Source of the DNA: DAIQRJ01 sp963708795
Lineage (GTDB): Bacteria > Actinomycetota > Actinomycetes > Propionibacteriales > DAIQRJ01
DNA: 64,000 nucleotides
Direction: 5' to 3'
Assembly (NCBI GenBank): GCA_963708795.1
Contig: CAVPUH010000009.1
Span: 1 to 64,000, forward strand
Both the position numbers and the translations under genes were made by a program. Positions 1 to 10,500 of this stretch are shown here, one piece after another. Below the pieces are notes generated by a model. The model saw only the letters and a program-made list of their open reading frames with translations. It was not told the origin of the DNA and made no database searches. The first letter of the stretch is position 1, and every line of letters starts with the position of its first letter.

Positions 1-1
1 A

Positions 2-181
2 CAGCGGGCTGCGTACTTTGTCACCCCGACGTTCTATGCCCTCCTCGTAGCTGTGGTGTTCGCGATTTGGTATCGCCGTGAACGCACCTCGTCGATTCAC
101 CAGATCAACAGGCGACGGTGCGAACGGTTTCACTGGGGCCCGGCATCCCGTCGACGGCGCAGTAGACGGAATCGGCAGTGA
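2..181 (+). pseudogene. C-terminal fragment of a COG4705-like membrane protein
   Basis: The reading frame enters from the left edge and ends at a TGA. It encodes one hydrophobic segment (YALLVAVVFAIWY) followed by a basic loop with SIHQINRRR and ERFHW. That order resembles the conserved SIHxIxTRRRExFYW block of COG4705 membrane-anchored proteins, as I recall the family. The usual following helices (FALGTAAGD) are absent, because the frame runs into Arg-rich translation and stops. The gene is therefore truncated or frame-broken here. The family call rests on this short motif only, and the 5' part lies outside the window. Confidence 0.4.
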
Positions 182-486
182 CCACGCCCAACCCGCGCAC
201 GCGGACCTGCTCCGTCAGGCCAGCTGTGTGCCCACTGACGCTCAGGTGCGCGCCTGAGCGTTCGTCGAGTCGGCCGCGGTCATAAACGCGTCGGTCGCGC
301 GGGAGCGTGACGGACCACCGATGCGTGTCTTGGTCGAGGGACCGCACGTTGGATGACAGCTGCCTGCGGCACCAGCCACGACTGGTGCTCCTGGCCGCCG
401 GCGTCGGCATGGCACCGGACATCGCAGAGCGGCTCGTCATGAGACGGCCGTCGGTCGATTTCTACACGCGGCTGCAACCCAATCGG
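182..486. other. intergenic stretch, no supported gene
   Basis: Frames overlap on both strands, including a 111-codon minus-strand frame at 105-440. None has a recognisable motif, a good ribosome binding site or a family resemblance. I see no clear promoter, hairpin or repeat. It separates the membrane-protein fragment from the 3' end of the APH-like gene. Confidence 0.4.
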
Positions 487-1375
487 CTAGGAGTTGCGTC
501 GATCCGCTTCGGCCAGCAGCAGATCACCGAAGGGCTGAAAGCCAATGCTGCAGGCGTAGACGCCGCTGACAACGCGGTGGATCGTTCCCCATTCCCAGAT
601 GGCAGTGGCATCCACGCCCGTTTGCGAGGCCAGCTGCTCCGTCCGCGCCCAGAGGTCATCGCCGAGATCCGGGTTGCAACGCACGATGGTGCCGAGGTCG
701 CAGGCCGGTTCGGCTCGCAGCCCGGCTGGGTCGATGAGCTTGTAGCTGCCGTCACCCGCCTGCAGGGCGTTCATCTCGTGGATATCGCCGTGGACCAGAA
801 CCGCGGACCGGTCGTCGTGGGCGAGGCGGCGACGATCGATGCACTCGAGCGCGTCCGCCACCGTGGCCGGCGAGCACGGTCGCCCTGCCTGCTTCCACAG
901 TCTCGGTAGCCGATCGGCGTACTGCTCAGCCAACTCCGCTCCGGTCGGAAGGCCAACGTCAGAACCGATCGGACGCCATAGGCGCACCGCCGCTTCGCAC
1001 AGCAGTTCGTGGCGGCTCGCAGCGTCGGCCACCAGGTTGTACATCGGCGCCCCGAGGCGCTCCAACAGAAGGGCTTGTCGACCCACGTCTTCACCGAACA
1101 GCTCGGCGCATGCGGCGCCGTTCGCCAGGCGCAATGCCGTGGCTTCCTGCCCGACGTCCCGACCCGGCACACCGAGCTTGAGGACCGCAGCCGTGCCGTC
1201 AACCAGTGTCGACCTCGATGACCAGGGCGACGTGACCGCCCGCCAAGGTGGAACCGATCATCAGCGACCACTCGTGCGCCAGCGAGTCGACCAGGCCTGG
1301 CAGCTCGTCCAGCCAGGATTCGTTCCCGTCCGCAATGACCGTCTTGCGGACCTGATCAGGAACGTCGAGGCTCAC
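487..1375 (-). CDS. APH(6)/streptomycin-kinase-like phosphotransferase, frame-broken
   Basis: Resembles the aminoglycoside/hydroxyurea antibiotic kinase family (PF04655), which phosphorylates small substrates in the cytoplasm. Motifs seen are the catalytic loop VLVHGDIHEMNAL (HGD...N) and the metal-binding IDPAGLRAEPACDLG. The N-terminal part starts at a GTG at 1375 (VSLDVPDQV) and reaches VALVIEVDTG, where a TGA interrupts it near 1205. The protein continues in the next frame as LVDGTAAVLKLGVPGRDVGQEA, so one base change restores a protein of about 295 residues, normal for the family. I read this as a sequence error or a recent mutation. Whether it gives drug resistance or phosphorylates another substrate cannot be told from sequence. 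Confidence 0.65.
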
Positions 1376-1544
1376 GCTGCCAGCCTAGAGAGGACGACGG
1401 TCGAGAAGGGTGCGAGCTCGCTGGATGCCGATCCGTGCGCAGGCCCGGAGCTTTGCACTGTCCCCATGATGTCCCCGCACAGGCCCAGAACGCGTGGACG
1501 CACACGGCTGCAGGATCCGGCACCTGACGGCGCTCCCGCCGTCG

Positions 1545-1760
1545 TCATGGCAAAGGCGTGGTCTCGTCGTCGGTCCGGGGTCGGCCGCGCTTCGGCAGTG
1601 GACCCGCCAGCTTCGGCATCCGGCCGGCGTCGGCGAGGGCGTGTCGCAGCAGCACCTCGACCTGTGCGTTGAGGCTGCGGAACTCGTCGTTGGCCCAGCG
1701 CATCAACGCGTCGTGGACGGCCGGGTCGAGGCGCAGCAGGACCTGCCGCCGGCTGGTCAC
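1545..1760 (-). CDS. small ribbon-helix-helix (Arc-type) DNA-binding protein
   Basis: A 71-residue protein whose N-terminus, SRRQVLLRLDPAVHDALMRWA, is a typical Arc/MetJ ribbon-helix-helix: a basic beta strand, then two amphipathic helices (to about residue 47) and a Pro/Arg-rich tail. It follows the SPFH gene by 12 bases on the same strand. I know this SPFH plus small Arc-like pair from many actinobacteria. The likely role is transcriptional control, possibly of its own operon through the inverted repeat at 2697-2732. That control is inferred from position only. Confidence 0.7.
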   Translation of the reverse strand: MTSRRQVLLRLDPAVHDALMRWANDEFRSLNAQVEVLLRHALADAGRMPKLAGPLPKRGRPRTDDETTPLP

Positions 1761-1772
1761 GCGCTTCGCTCG

Positions 1773-2681
1773 TCACGTGTACAGGGAGCCGGCGTTCACG
1801 ACGGGCGTCGGTGGTTGATCACCGCAGAGGACGACGAGCAGGTTGCTCACCATGCTGGCCTTGCGCTCCTCGTCGAGCTCGACGACGTCGTTGGCGGCGA
1901 GACGGTTGAGCGCGAGCTCCACCATGCCGACCGCACCCTCGACGATCCTGGCTCCGGGCCGCCACGACGGCGTTCGCCTGCTGCCGGCGCAGCATCGCCT
2001 GGGCGATCTCCTGGGCGTAGGCCAGGTGCGAGATCCGGACCTCGACGACCTCGACGCCGGCGAGCGAGACGCGCTCGGCCACCTCGTGCGCCAACTCGGC
2101 GGCCACGATGTCGATCGATCCGCGCAATGAGATCTCGCTGCCCTCCGCGTCGTCGTAGGGATGCGTGGTCGCCACGTGCCGCAACGCCGACTCGGCCTGC
2201 ACGGTGACGAAGTCCTGGTAGTTGTCCACGGCGTACGTCGAGCGCGCGGTGTCGGCAACCTGCCAGACGACGATCGCCGCGATGTCGACCGGGTTGCCGT
2301 CGGAGTCGTTGACCTTGAGCCGGTTCGTCTCGAAGTTGCGAACCCGGACGCTGACCCGGCGACGTCTGCGTCAGCGGCAACACCCACCAGAAGCCAGGTC
2401 GACGCACGGTGCCGACATAGGTGCCGAAGAACTGGACCACCGACGTCTGACCGGGCGGAATGATCACCAGCGAGGTGACCACCAGCACGAACACCAGCAG
2501 CGGCACCCACAGCCACCCGGCGTGGTCGCCGAGCAGCACCTTCATCGCGTAGCCGCAGATCGCGAGGAGGATGACCCCGAACCAGCCGCTGACGGCCAGC
2601 GCCGGTCGTTGCGGTGATGTCGACCCGGGCGCCCTGATGACCCACGGGTGCGACGGGGTTGGGTGACGCGGTACTACTCAT
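1773..2681 (-). CDS. SPFH/Band-7 domain protein, broken by about three frame changes
   Basis: SPFH (stomatin/prohibitin) proteins are membrane-anchored scaffolds. Reading across frames gives MSSTASPNPVAPV, a hydrophobic pair (SGWFGVILLAICGYAMKVL and LWVPLLVFVLVVTSLVII), then PPGQTSVVQFFGTYVGTVR, NFETNRLKVNDSDGNPVDI and VVWQVADTARSTYAVDNY, and a C-terminal helix ending VVELDEERKASMVSNLLVVL. This is the standard domain order and about the normal 300 residues. The frame changes near 2605, near 2370 and near 1960, and each new frame continues the family motifs without loss. That suggests sequence errors more than decay. The ATG at 2681 lies just after the inverted repeat at 2697-2732. Probably co-transcribed with the downstream Arc-type gene. 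Confidence 0.72.
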   Translation of the reverse strand: MSSTASPNPVAPVGHQGARVDITATTGAGRQRLVRGHPPRDLRLRDEGAARRPRRVAVGAAAGVRAGGHLAGDHSARSDVGGPVLRHLCRHRASTWLLVGVAADADVAGSASGFATSRRTGSRSTTPTATRSTSRRSSSGRLPTPRARRTPWTTTRTSSPCRPSRRCGTWRPRIPTTTRRAARSHCADRSTSWPPSWRTRWPSASRSPASRSSRSGSRTWPTPRRSPRRCCAGSRRTPSWRPGARIVEGAVGMVELALNRLAANDVVELDEERKASMVSNLLVVLCGDQPPTPVVNAGSLYT

Positions 2682-2696
2682 GGCCGGCTCCTCGAT

Positions 2697-2732
2697 CCGA
2701 AAAAGTGATATCAGATAGATAGCACTTTTCGG
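2697..2732. promoter_or_regulatory. inverted repeat upstream of the SPFH gene (operator candidate)
   Basis: CCGAAAAAGTG at 2697-2707 faces CACTTTTCGG at 2723-2732, a 10-base inverted repeat with one extra A. Between the arms is an A/T-rich core containing GATATC. It sits 16-51 bases before the SPFH start and is unusually AT-rich for this window. An operator for the neighbouring Arc-type protein is the simplest idea. Because it also lies after the stop of the RelA/SpoT gene at 2900, a transcription-ending hairpin is an alternative. Confidence 0.5.
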
Positions 2733-2849
2733 AGGCGCATTCAAGACCTCGCCGCTGGCCGCCGGCGGGGCGCCGATGGCGACGGCGCGCTCTCCTGAAC
2801 AGACTCCGCCACGAGCCACCGCCACCCCTCGCACCCGACGATCGGCTCA

Positions 2850-2873
2850 CCATCGCCATCGCCATCGCCATCG
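2850..2873. repeat. (CCATCG)4 microsatellite
   Basis: Four perfect tandem copies of a 6-base unit in the intergenic space between the RelA/SpoT-like gene and the SPFH gene. No function is apparent. Confidence 0.6.
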
Positions 2874-2899
2874 ACGCGCGTGCCGACGGCGGTCGGACG

Positions 2900-3881
2900 T
2901 CAGCGCAGCGCGTCGGGATCCGCGGGAGCGAGGATGAGCCTCCCCGCTGCGTCATCCTGCTCGAGCACCTTCACCCGCACGGTGTCGCCGGCGTTGAGGT
3001 AGTCGTGCACGTGGACGTACCCGGTGAGCTCGAGGGCGTCCTTCAGCGCCCCGGCACTCAGGAGTCCGCGGCGGGAGCCGATCACGACGAGCGCGTAGTT
3101 CGGGCCGGAACTCACCACGTGGCCGGCGTATTCGGCGTCGTCGAGCAGGCTGTTGTGTTCGTCGTCGTCGGTCTCCCGCCGCACCAGGTCGTCGAGGAGC
3201 GAGTCGGTCTCGATCGCCAACGTCCGCGCCAGTTCGTCCACCTGGTGCAACATGTCGGCCATGTGCTTGGCGAGCGCCAGGTACAGGTCGGGCAGCGCGT
3301 GCTCGCCGGGCTTGTAGCTGTTCTCGTGCGTCAATTCGGCCCACGCGTCCTGCATCATCGTGCGCACCTGCACCTCCACGACCACGTGCGTGGACTCGGC
3401 GGCGGCCGGTCGCGGGACCGGGACCCGCAGATAGACGTGCACCGATCGGTACCCGGACGGCTTGGGATGGGCCACGTAGTCCGTGGGTTCGCCGAGGACC
3501 GTGATGGTGTCGCCGTCGGCGAAACGCGCCACCAACTGGTCGGTGACGACCGAGACGTCGCGCAAGGTCTTGCCGATGACGCGGATGCCGAGTGCGTCGG
3601 GGACCAGGTCGAGGATCAACCGCCTGGCTTCGGCCGTGGCCAGAGCGGCGATGTCGATGTCGGCCGGGCATCAGCCGCTGAGCCTTGTCCAGGAAGCTCT
3701 CGAGGCTCTTGATCCGGCTGTTGCCGACACGCGCCCGGGTCGGGTCCGAGTCGCGGAAGAGCGCCGTGACGATCGCGTCCAGTTCCGCCTTGGCCAGCGT
3801 GAGGGCGCGCTCCCACGCCGACCGGTCGCTGCGGTACAGGTCGGCGACGACGGCCGCGAGTTCGTGGTCGACGTGGGCCAT
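2900..3881 (-). CDS. RelA/SpoT-domain alarmone synthetase with C-terminal S1-like domain, one frame change
   Basis: Predicted (p)ppGpp synthetase acting in the cytosol. The N-terminal helices (MAHVDHELAAVVADLYRSD... to LDKAQRLM) are followed near 3665 by a frame change. The synthetase core then continues with DALGIRVIGKTLRDV, GYRSVHVYLRVP, VEVQVRTMMQDAWAELTHE and a PGEH loop, all signatures of the RelA_SpoT domain. No HD hydrolase domain is present, so it is of the small-synthetase type. The last 75 residues (YAGHVVSSGPNYALVVIG ... GYVHVHDYLNAGDTVRVKVL) look like an S1 RNA-binding fold, making a protein of about 325 residues. Start ATG at 3881. The PhyH gene runs divergently from 3971. The frame change looks like a sequence error because both halves are fully conserved. 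Confidence 0.75.
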
Positions 3882-3970
3882 GGCGCCATCCTGCCATCGT
3901 GTCCGCAGGCGGTCGCTCCGCGCGGCGGCACACGTCGACGACCCACGACTCCGCGGCCTAGCGTGGAGGC

Positions 3971-4894
3971 ATGAGCAGCTCTGCGAGCACCGCCGGATCG
4001 TTCGTCGCCGTCGACCCGCTCGACGCCGACTTCATCGAGCGGTTCACTCCCCGCGATGACGACGTCGAACACTTCCGCGAGCTCGGCTGGTGGGTGTCTC
4101 CCCCGGTCCTCGACGACACCGTCATCGAACGGGCGATTCGCGGCGCCGACCGGATCTACGCCGGCGAGTCCGATCGACCGTTGCCGGATGGACGAACCCT
4201 CGTCGGCTGGTCACCGGCCGACGGGGACGTCCTGCGCAAGAACGACATGTCGAGTCTTCTCGTGGACGAGTTGCAGGCCATCACGCTGAACCCGATCATC
4301 GGCCTGATGGCCGCCCGGCTGGCCGGCGTCGGCGCGATCCGGCTGTGGCACGACCAGTTGCTCTACAAGCCGTCGCTCACCGCGACGCCGGTCGTTCCGG
4401 CCGGTCCACCGCCGAACGTCGGCTGGCACACCGATCGGCAGTACTGGATGTCGGCGTCCTCGACCCGCATGCTCACGGCGTGGGTGCCGTTCCACGACGT
4501 GCGCGAGGAACACGGACCGGTGATGTTCGTGGACGGCTCGCATCGCTGGGACGGTGTCGTGGGCGACTTCTGGAACACCGACTTGTCCGCGCTCTCCGCG
4601 CTGCTGGCCGACCGAGATGCGCACGTGTCGCACGCGCTGGTGCCGAAGGGCGGCATCAGCTTCCACCACTGCCGCACGATCCACGGGTCCGGACCGAACA
4701 CCAGCGGCGAGCCAAGGCGGGCCATCGCCGTGCACCTGCAGGACGGCGCGAACCGGTACCAGCGGTATCAGCGTGCTGACGGGACGGTCGCCGACCACGG
4801 CCTCGATCAGCTCGTCCGTGCCGACGCCGACACACTGCCGGACTACACCGATCCGAACGTGTGTCCGCCGCTCTGGCCCGGACGGCGACGTTGA
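3971..4894 (+). CDS. phytanoyl-CoA dioxygenase (PhyH) family oxygenase
   Basis: Fe(II)/2-oxoglutarate-dependent oxygenase of 307 residues. The metal triad is visible: HTD near residue 155 in GWHTDRQYWM, and the distal His in IHGSGPNTSGEPRRAIAVHL near residue 235, where the Arg would bind 2-oxoglutarate. The substrate is unknown; the family hydroxylates lipids, amino acids and secondary metabolites. The gene is intact, unlike its neighbours, and is followed 75 bases later by the patatin-like gene on the same strand. A second PhyH protein lies at 36251-37030, but the two share little beyond the motifs. Confidence 0.8.
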   Translation: MSSSASTAGSFVAVDPLDADFIERFTPRDDDVEHFRELGWWVSPPVLDDTVIERAIRGADRIYAGESDRPLPDGRTLVGWSPADGDVLRKNDMSSLLVDELQAITLNPIIGLMAARLAGVGAIRLWHDQLLYKPSLTATPVVPAGPPPNVGWHTDRQYWMSASSTRMLTAWVPFHDVREEHGPVMFVDGSHRWDGVVGDFWNTDLSALSALLADRDAHVSHALVPKGGISFHHCRTIHGSGPNTSGEPRRAIAVHLQDGANRYQRYQRADGTVADHGLDQLVRADADTLPDYTDPNVCPPLWPGRRR

Positions 4895-4969
4895 CACACG
4901 CAAGGCGTCGCGCCACGCTCGTGCGGTAGACCGGGAGAGCGCGGGCCGGTCGATCCCTCAGGAGGACCC

Positions 4970-7447
4970 ATGGCCCCGGCTGATCAGCCGCAACCGACGA
5001 CCACCTTGTCGGTGGATGCGCGCCCCAACGATCACACCGTCACCGAGCTGCGGTTGGCGCTCGTCTGCTACGGCGGGGTCTCGCTGGCGATCTACATGCA
5101 CGGGGTGCACGAAGGAGCTGCACAAGCTCGTCGCGGCGTCGCGTCGATTCGACGAACTCGGCCCCGCGGCAGCGAACCCGTTCGACCGCGCCACCGACAC
5201 CGAGCACGCGTACTTCGAGACGCTTGCCGACCTGGCCCGCCGGACCGAGCTGCTATCGGTCAACGTCGACGTCGTGGCCGGCACGTCGGCCGGTGGGATC
5301 AACGGCGTCTGCCTGGCGAAGGTGCTGGCGCGCAACGGATCGCAGGACGCGCTCACGCGGCTCTGGATCGACGAGGGCGACCTGACGAGGCTGCTGAACG
5401 CGCCGGCCGGTGCTGGGCTGGCGCACGCGCGCGGCCCTCGCGGCGGGCGGACTGCTGCCGCGGCTGCACAAGCCGATCTCCCCGCTGCGCGGCGAACGGA
5501 TGTCGCGGCTGCTGTACGACGCGATCGCGCGACATGGAGAAGCCGGTGCGACGCCGATCGGCGCTCGCTGCTGCTGCCGACGACACCGTTGGACCTGTTC
5601 GTCACGACGACCGACCTGGACGGCTTCCGGACGCTGGTGCCCATCGGGCACCGGCGGCGTCGAGCCAGCGCGAGACGAACCACGCGCAGGTCGTCCAGGT
5701 GCGCATCGAGCGGCTCGGACGACGCGTTCGGCCCGGACAGCGTCGGTGCCCTGGCGTTCGCGGCCCGGGCCACGTCGTCCTTCCCGGGGGCCTTCCCGCC
5801 GGTCAGCCTGGAGCAGCTTCGCGGCGGAGCTGGCCGGCCGCCCGCTGGATCGATCCCGCGGCAGGTCACCGCCGCGCTTCCGCCGCCGCTACGTCGACCG
5901 AGACTCGGCTCGAGACGCCTGGTTCGTCGACGGCGGCGTGCTCGACAACGCGCCGTTCGACCTCGTCATCGAGGCGATCGCCAGAAGCGTGCCGCAGACC
6001 GAGGTGGTCCGGCGGCTGGTCTACATCCAGCCCGATCCCGGCGCACCGCTCGAGTCCGTCGCGAGCACGGCGGCGTCGGACGCGGCCGACGCGCTCAGGC
6101 GCGCCGGGATACCTGCGCGGCCCTGCTGCAAGGGCGTCGTGCACGCGTCAAGGGCAGCCACTCGATCCTGCGCGATCTGGAGGCCTTGCGCGACCTCAAC
6201 CTGCGCATCGGCGAGCTGGGCGCCGATCGCCCAGGCAGCAGATGGCGCAGGTCAACACCGCGATCGACGAGGCCTGGGCCCGGGGCGCGTCGGGTACCGA
6301 CCGACCCGACGTGTGGACGCTCGACGACGTCGGACGAGGTCAAGCGACTCGCCGACACGATCACCGGCAGCGCGACGTCCTTCGTCGGCGCGGGCTATCA
6401 GACCTACTGCCGGCTCAAGGTCGAGGCGGCCGGTCGCCGGCTCGCCGACGAGGTCGTCGCCCGATTCGTCTACCCGCCCGGGTCCAGCCGGTCCAGCTTC
6501 GTCCGGGCGGCGATCACGGCCTGGGCCCGCGGGCGGGTGGAGTGGCAGCAGCCCGACACCACCGTGCTGATGGAGCTCCTCGGCCCGGTCGACGTCCCGT
6601 ACCGGGAGCGCCGGCTGATGTTCATCCTGGCCGGGATCAACGAGCTCTACGCCGACGTCGACAGCCCGCTCAGCCTGGTCCGGCGTCTGGATCTGGACGG
6701 ATGAAGACCCAGGCGTGGCGGCTGCTCGAGGAGTTGCGGAGCGCGCCCCGCGACGGCGGTGACGGCCGTGCACCGATGAGGACATTGCCTTCCTGGGTGT
6801 GGATCTGACCGACGAGACCGACGTTCAGCAGCCCGGAGGCGTTCGGCGCGGCGAACAACGACGCGCTTCCAGCGGCTCTTCACGGCCTACCGGACCAGCC
6901 TCGAGGTGCAGCTCGCGGACAGCAGCATCCCGATGTGGAAGGCCTTCGTCGAGCTCACCCGGAACTGGGACACCACGCCACCGACGGGTCCTGCTCTCGC
7001 GCTACCTCGGGTTCCCGCTTGTGGGACGCGCTGATCTTCCCGACGGTGGCCCTGGCGGAACTGCCTCAGTTCACGCCGATCACGGTCAGCCAGTTCAGCC
7101 CGCTGACCGCGCTGGCACTGCGAGCGAAGGATCCGGGGGGCCACAAGCTCCGGGGGGTGAGCCTGCATCACTTCGGCGGGTTCATCGACGCCGGCTGGCG
7201 CGAGAACGACTACCTCTGGGGTCGGCTGGACGCGGCCGAACTGTTGCTGCGGATGCTGCGGACCAGCGCACCCGGGCATCCGCCCGTGACGCCCACGTCG
7301 CCGGAGCACGCGGCCGCCATCGCTGGGCGCTGGCTGGGCCCGGCGCTGGGCGCCGTGCTCGCGTCCGAACCCGGCATGCAAAGGAATCCCGACCTGATCG
7401 ACGACCTCAAGCCGCAGATCGCCGCGTTGTCGGCGCCGCCGGCGTAG
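4970..7447 (+). CDS. patatin-like phospholipase with DUF3376 region, heavily frame-broken
   Basis: Starts at an ATG with a strong ribosome site (AGGAGG, 5 bases upstream). Parts read from all three frames line up as one patatin-related protein of about 825 residues, the usual size for the patatin/DUF3376 group. They include LRLALVCYGGVSLAIYMHGV, KELHKLVAASRRF, then VDVVAGTSAGGINGV (GxSxG, catalytic Ser) near 5280, SFPGAFPPV, and DGGVLDNAPFDL (DG/A, catalytic Asp) near 5930. The C-terminal region includes SFVGAGYQTYCRLK, FILAGINELYADV and, after 7000, LSRYLGFPLWDALIFPTVAL. At least ten frame changes are visible (near 5110, 5415, 5565, 5660, 5705, 5825, 6135, 6235, 6335 and 6705). Expected activity is lipid acyl hydrolysis. 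With every motif retained, sequence error is more likely than decay. Confidence 0.7.
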
Positions 7448-7554
7448 ATCCCCAAACCGGGGCCAACCCCACCGGGCGATGCCGCCATGGACAAATCGTC
7501 GTCGCGCATCGGATACTTCGGCTGACACAGGGTGACTGACGTCACTCTCGTCAC

Positions 7555-10500
7555 GTGACTCGTTCGGGTCGCGGCAGCTCGCCCGGCGGAGGCCCAGTGT
7601 TTTCGAAAGCTCGTCGCCCCGTGTTCGTCGCGGCCTCGATTGTGCTGATGCTCGGCCTCACCACCCCGGCGATGGGCGAGCCCGCCACACCCACGGTCAC
7701 CCCCACGCCGACGGCATCCGCTTCACCCACCGGCACGCCGACGCCCACACCGAGCGAGACCCAATCCCCATCCGCGACGGTCACGCCGACGCCGACCAGC
7801 ACGCCGAGCGCGACGACGAAGCCGACTGCCACCGCGACGCCGAGCTCGACCCGGACACCGTCCGCCTCGCCGACGGCCACGCCGAAGGCCAAGGCGAAGG
7901 CCGCCGTCGCCCCGGCGATCGTGCCGCCAGCGACCGGCAACGACGCGGTGATCACCGTGAAGGTGGGTGGCAACCGGACCACCCAGACGGCGATCAGCAA
8001 CCTGGCCGGCGTGCGACTCGGCTTCTACGCGGCCAAAACGGGCGGAACGTCGCTCTTCAGCTGCGTGTCGGACACGGACGGCGATTGCTCGGTCACCATC
8101 CCGAACACACAAACCGGCGGTGCCAACCGCGACGTGCAGTACTGGGTGCGTCAGGACGGGACGGCGACCGGCTACTTCACCAACCCCAACCTCGGTACGG
8201 GCACTACCGCGACGTCGGACCCGTATGTGTTCCAGACCGGCGCCCAACTACGCAACGGAACCATCTACCGGTCGACGGTCGACTTCATGATCTCCACCGG
8301 CACCACGAACAACGAGGCCTCCGGCGGCATCTGGCAGAACTCGCTCAACAACCCGGCCTTCCCCGCCAAGTGCGGGGTCAACGTCGCGATCCTGCACGAC
8401 CTCTCGAACTCGGTCACCGCCCCGCAGCTCGCGGCGATGAAGACGGCCAGCACCGGCTTCGTCAATGCGCTCACCGGCACGCCGTCGCAGGTGTCGACGT
8501 TCACCTTCGCCTCCGCTGCCCCTGCGGCCGGCGGCGCCAACACGACACTGCCGCTGACGTCGGTCTCGACAGCGGCCGGCGCGGCGACCGTGGACGCCAA
8601 GATCAACGGGATGACGCTGCCGGGTGGCCAGGACGGCGGGACCAACTGGGATCGCGGGATCTACCAGGTCGCTCAGTCCTCCTCGAACTTCGACGTCCTG
8701 GTCGTCATCACCGACGGAAGTCCGACGTTCTACGGCAACCAGGAAGGCCCCGGCAGCCGAACCCGATTCCGGGAGGTCGAGAACGGCATCTTCTCGGCCA
8801 ATGCGGTCAAGGCCGAGGGCACGAAGCTGATCGCGTTCGGCGTGGGTGACGGCGTCGGCAGCACCGCCGCCGGGCTGAACCTGCGGTCCATCTCCGGGCC
8901 GACGCTCGAACACCGACTACTACCAGACCAACGATTACGCGGCTGCCGGTGCGCAATTGCGGGCGCTGGCCCTCGGCAAGTGCGCGGGATCGGTCTCGGT
9001 CGTCAAGCAGGTGGTGCCCTCGACGACCGCTACAGGCAGCACCGCCGGCGCCCAACCGCAGGGCGGGTGGACGTTCACCGGCGCCAGTGGCAATGCCGAC
9101 ATCAGCTTCGACTCACCCTCCACGCGGATCACGGCGCCGGGAACGGGCGCGGCCAACTTCCCACTCACGTTCGTCAACGGGACGGCCACCGGACCGGTCA
9201 CTCTGACCGAGACGCCGCAAAGCGGCTATACGCTCCACGAAGGGGTCGCCGGCCAGAACGCCGTCTGTACCAGGCTGGACACCGGTGCGAGCGTGCCGAT
9301 CACCAACGTCACCAACGGCTTCACCGTGGCGGCCCACTCGGACTATCCCGATCAGCTGCACGGTCTACAACAAGGCGCCTACTCCGCTGGCGTCGGTCGT
9401 CGTGAACAAGACCTGGAACATCAACGGCACGAACTACGCCGAGGGCTCCCAGCCGACGAACTTCGACGCCGGCGCCACCATCAACGGGATCGACCAGGCG
9501 TGGGGATCCGAGCGCACCGGATTCCGGCAGGGCGACACCCCGAGAATCAACGAGAGCATCAGCAACATCCCGCTCCAGTGCACCCTCGCGTCGAATCAAG
9601 TGGTTCTCGCGAACGGTGCGACAGTGGCTCAGAATCTGCCCTACACGCCGACACTGATCGCTGGCCAGAACACCTACACGATCCGCAACGTCGTGACGTG
9701 CCAGACGAAACTCAGCCTGGTGAAGTCCGTCAACGGCGGCACCGAACCCGTGGCCAGTTGGACCCTTCACACGGTGAACCCGACTGGTGCGGCCGCCGGC
9801 CCGAACGGAACGAGCGGATCACCCGGTGCGACGGGTGTGGCGGTGACGCCAAGTGTGACCTATCCGCTGGCTGAGACCGGAACCACCACGGGCGCCTTGA
9901 ACTACGTCCAGTCCGTCGCCGCGAACGCTGTCCTCATTCCTGGATCGACCGGTTCGTGGACCTGCCAAGAAGTCGGGACCGACGGGATCACGGTGATCCC
10001 CGGCTTCGCCGACGGCCTCAACGGTGGCGTCACAGTGCCGCTGGGCAAGTGGGTCCGCTGCACCGCGATCAACCAGACCGCGACGCTGGTGCTGCGCAAG
10101 CTCGTGCAGAACACCCACGGTGGGACGGCCACTGCCGTCGAACTGGTCCCTGATCGCTCGACCCACCGGCACCTTCCCCGCGGGGCTGCCCACCCAGACG
10201 GTGACGGGTTCGACGGCCGGGGCAACGTTTCAACGTTCGCCCGGGCAGTCACCTACGCCATCAGCGAGGCCGGCGGCCCCGCCGGCTACACCCTCGACTC
10301 GACTCGCTGCGACGTCGTGCCGGCGAGCCACGAGTCACCGAACTCGCGTTGAATCCGCTCGGACACCGCCACCTGCACGTTCACCAACGTCGACATGCCC
10401 GCGCACGCTGACGCTTGGTCAAGACGGTGACCAACGACAACGGCGGCACCGCGGTGCCCGACGGCGTGGACGCTGACCGCCGCCGGACCGACCCCGATCA

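Noticed and set aside
105..440. 111-codon minus-strand frame near the left edge
   Set aside because: No family motif, no ribosome site, and it overlaps the plus-strand membrane-protein fragment.
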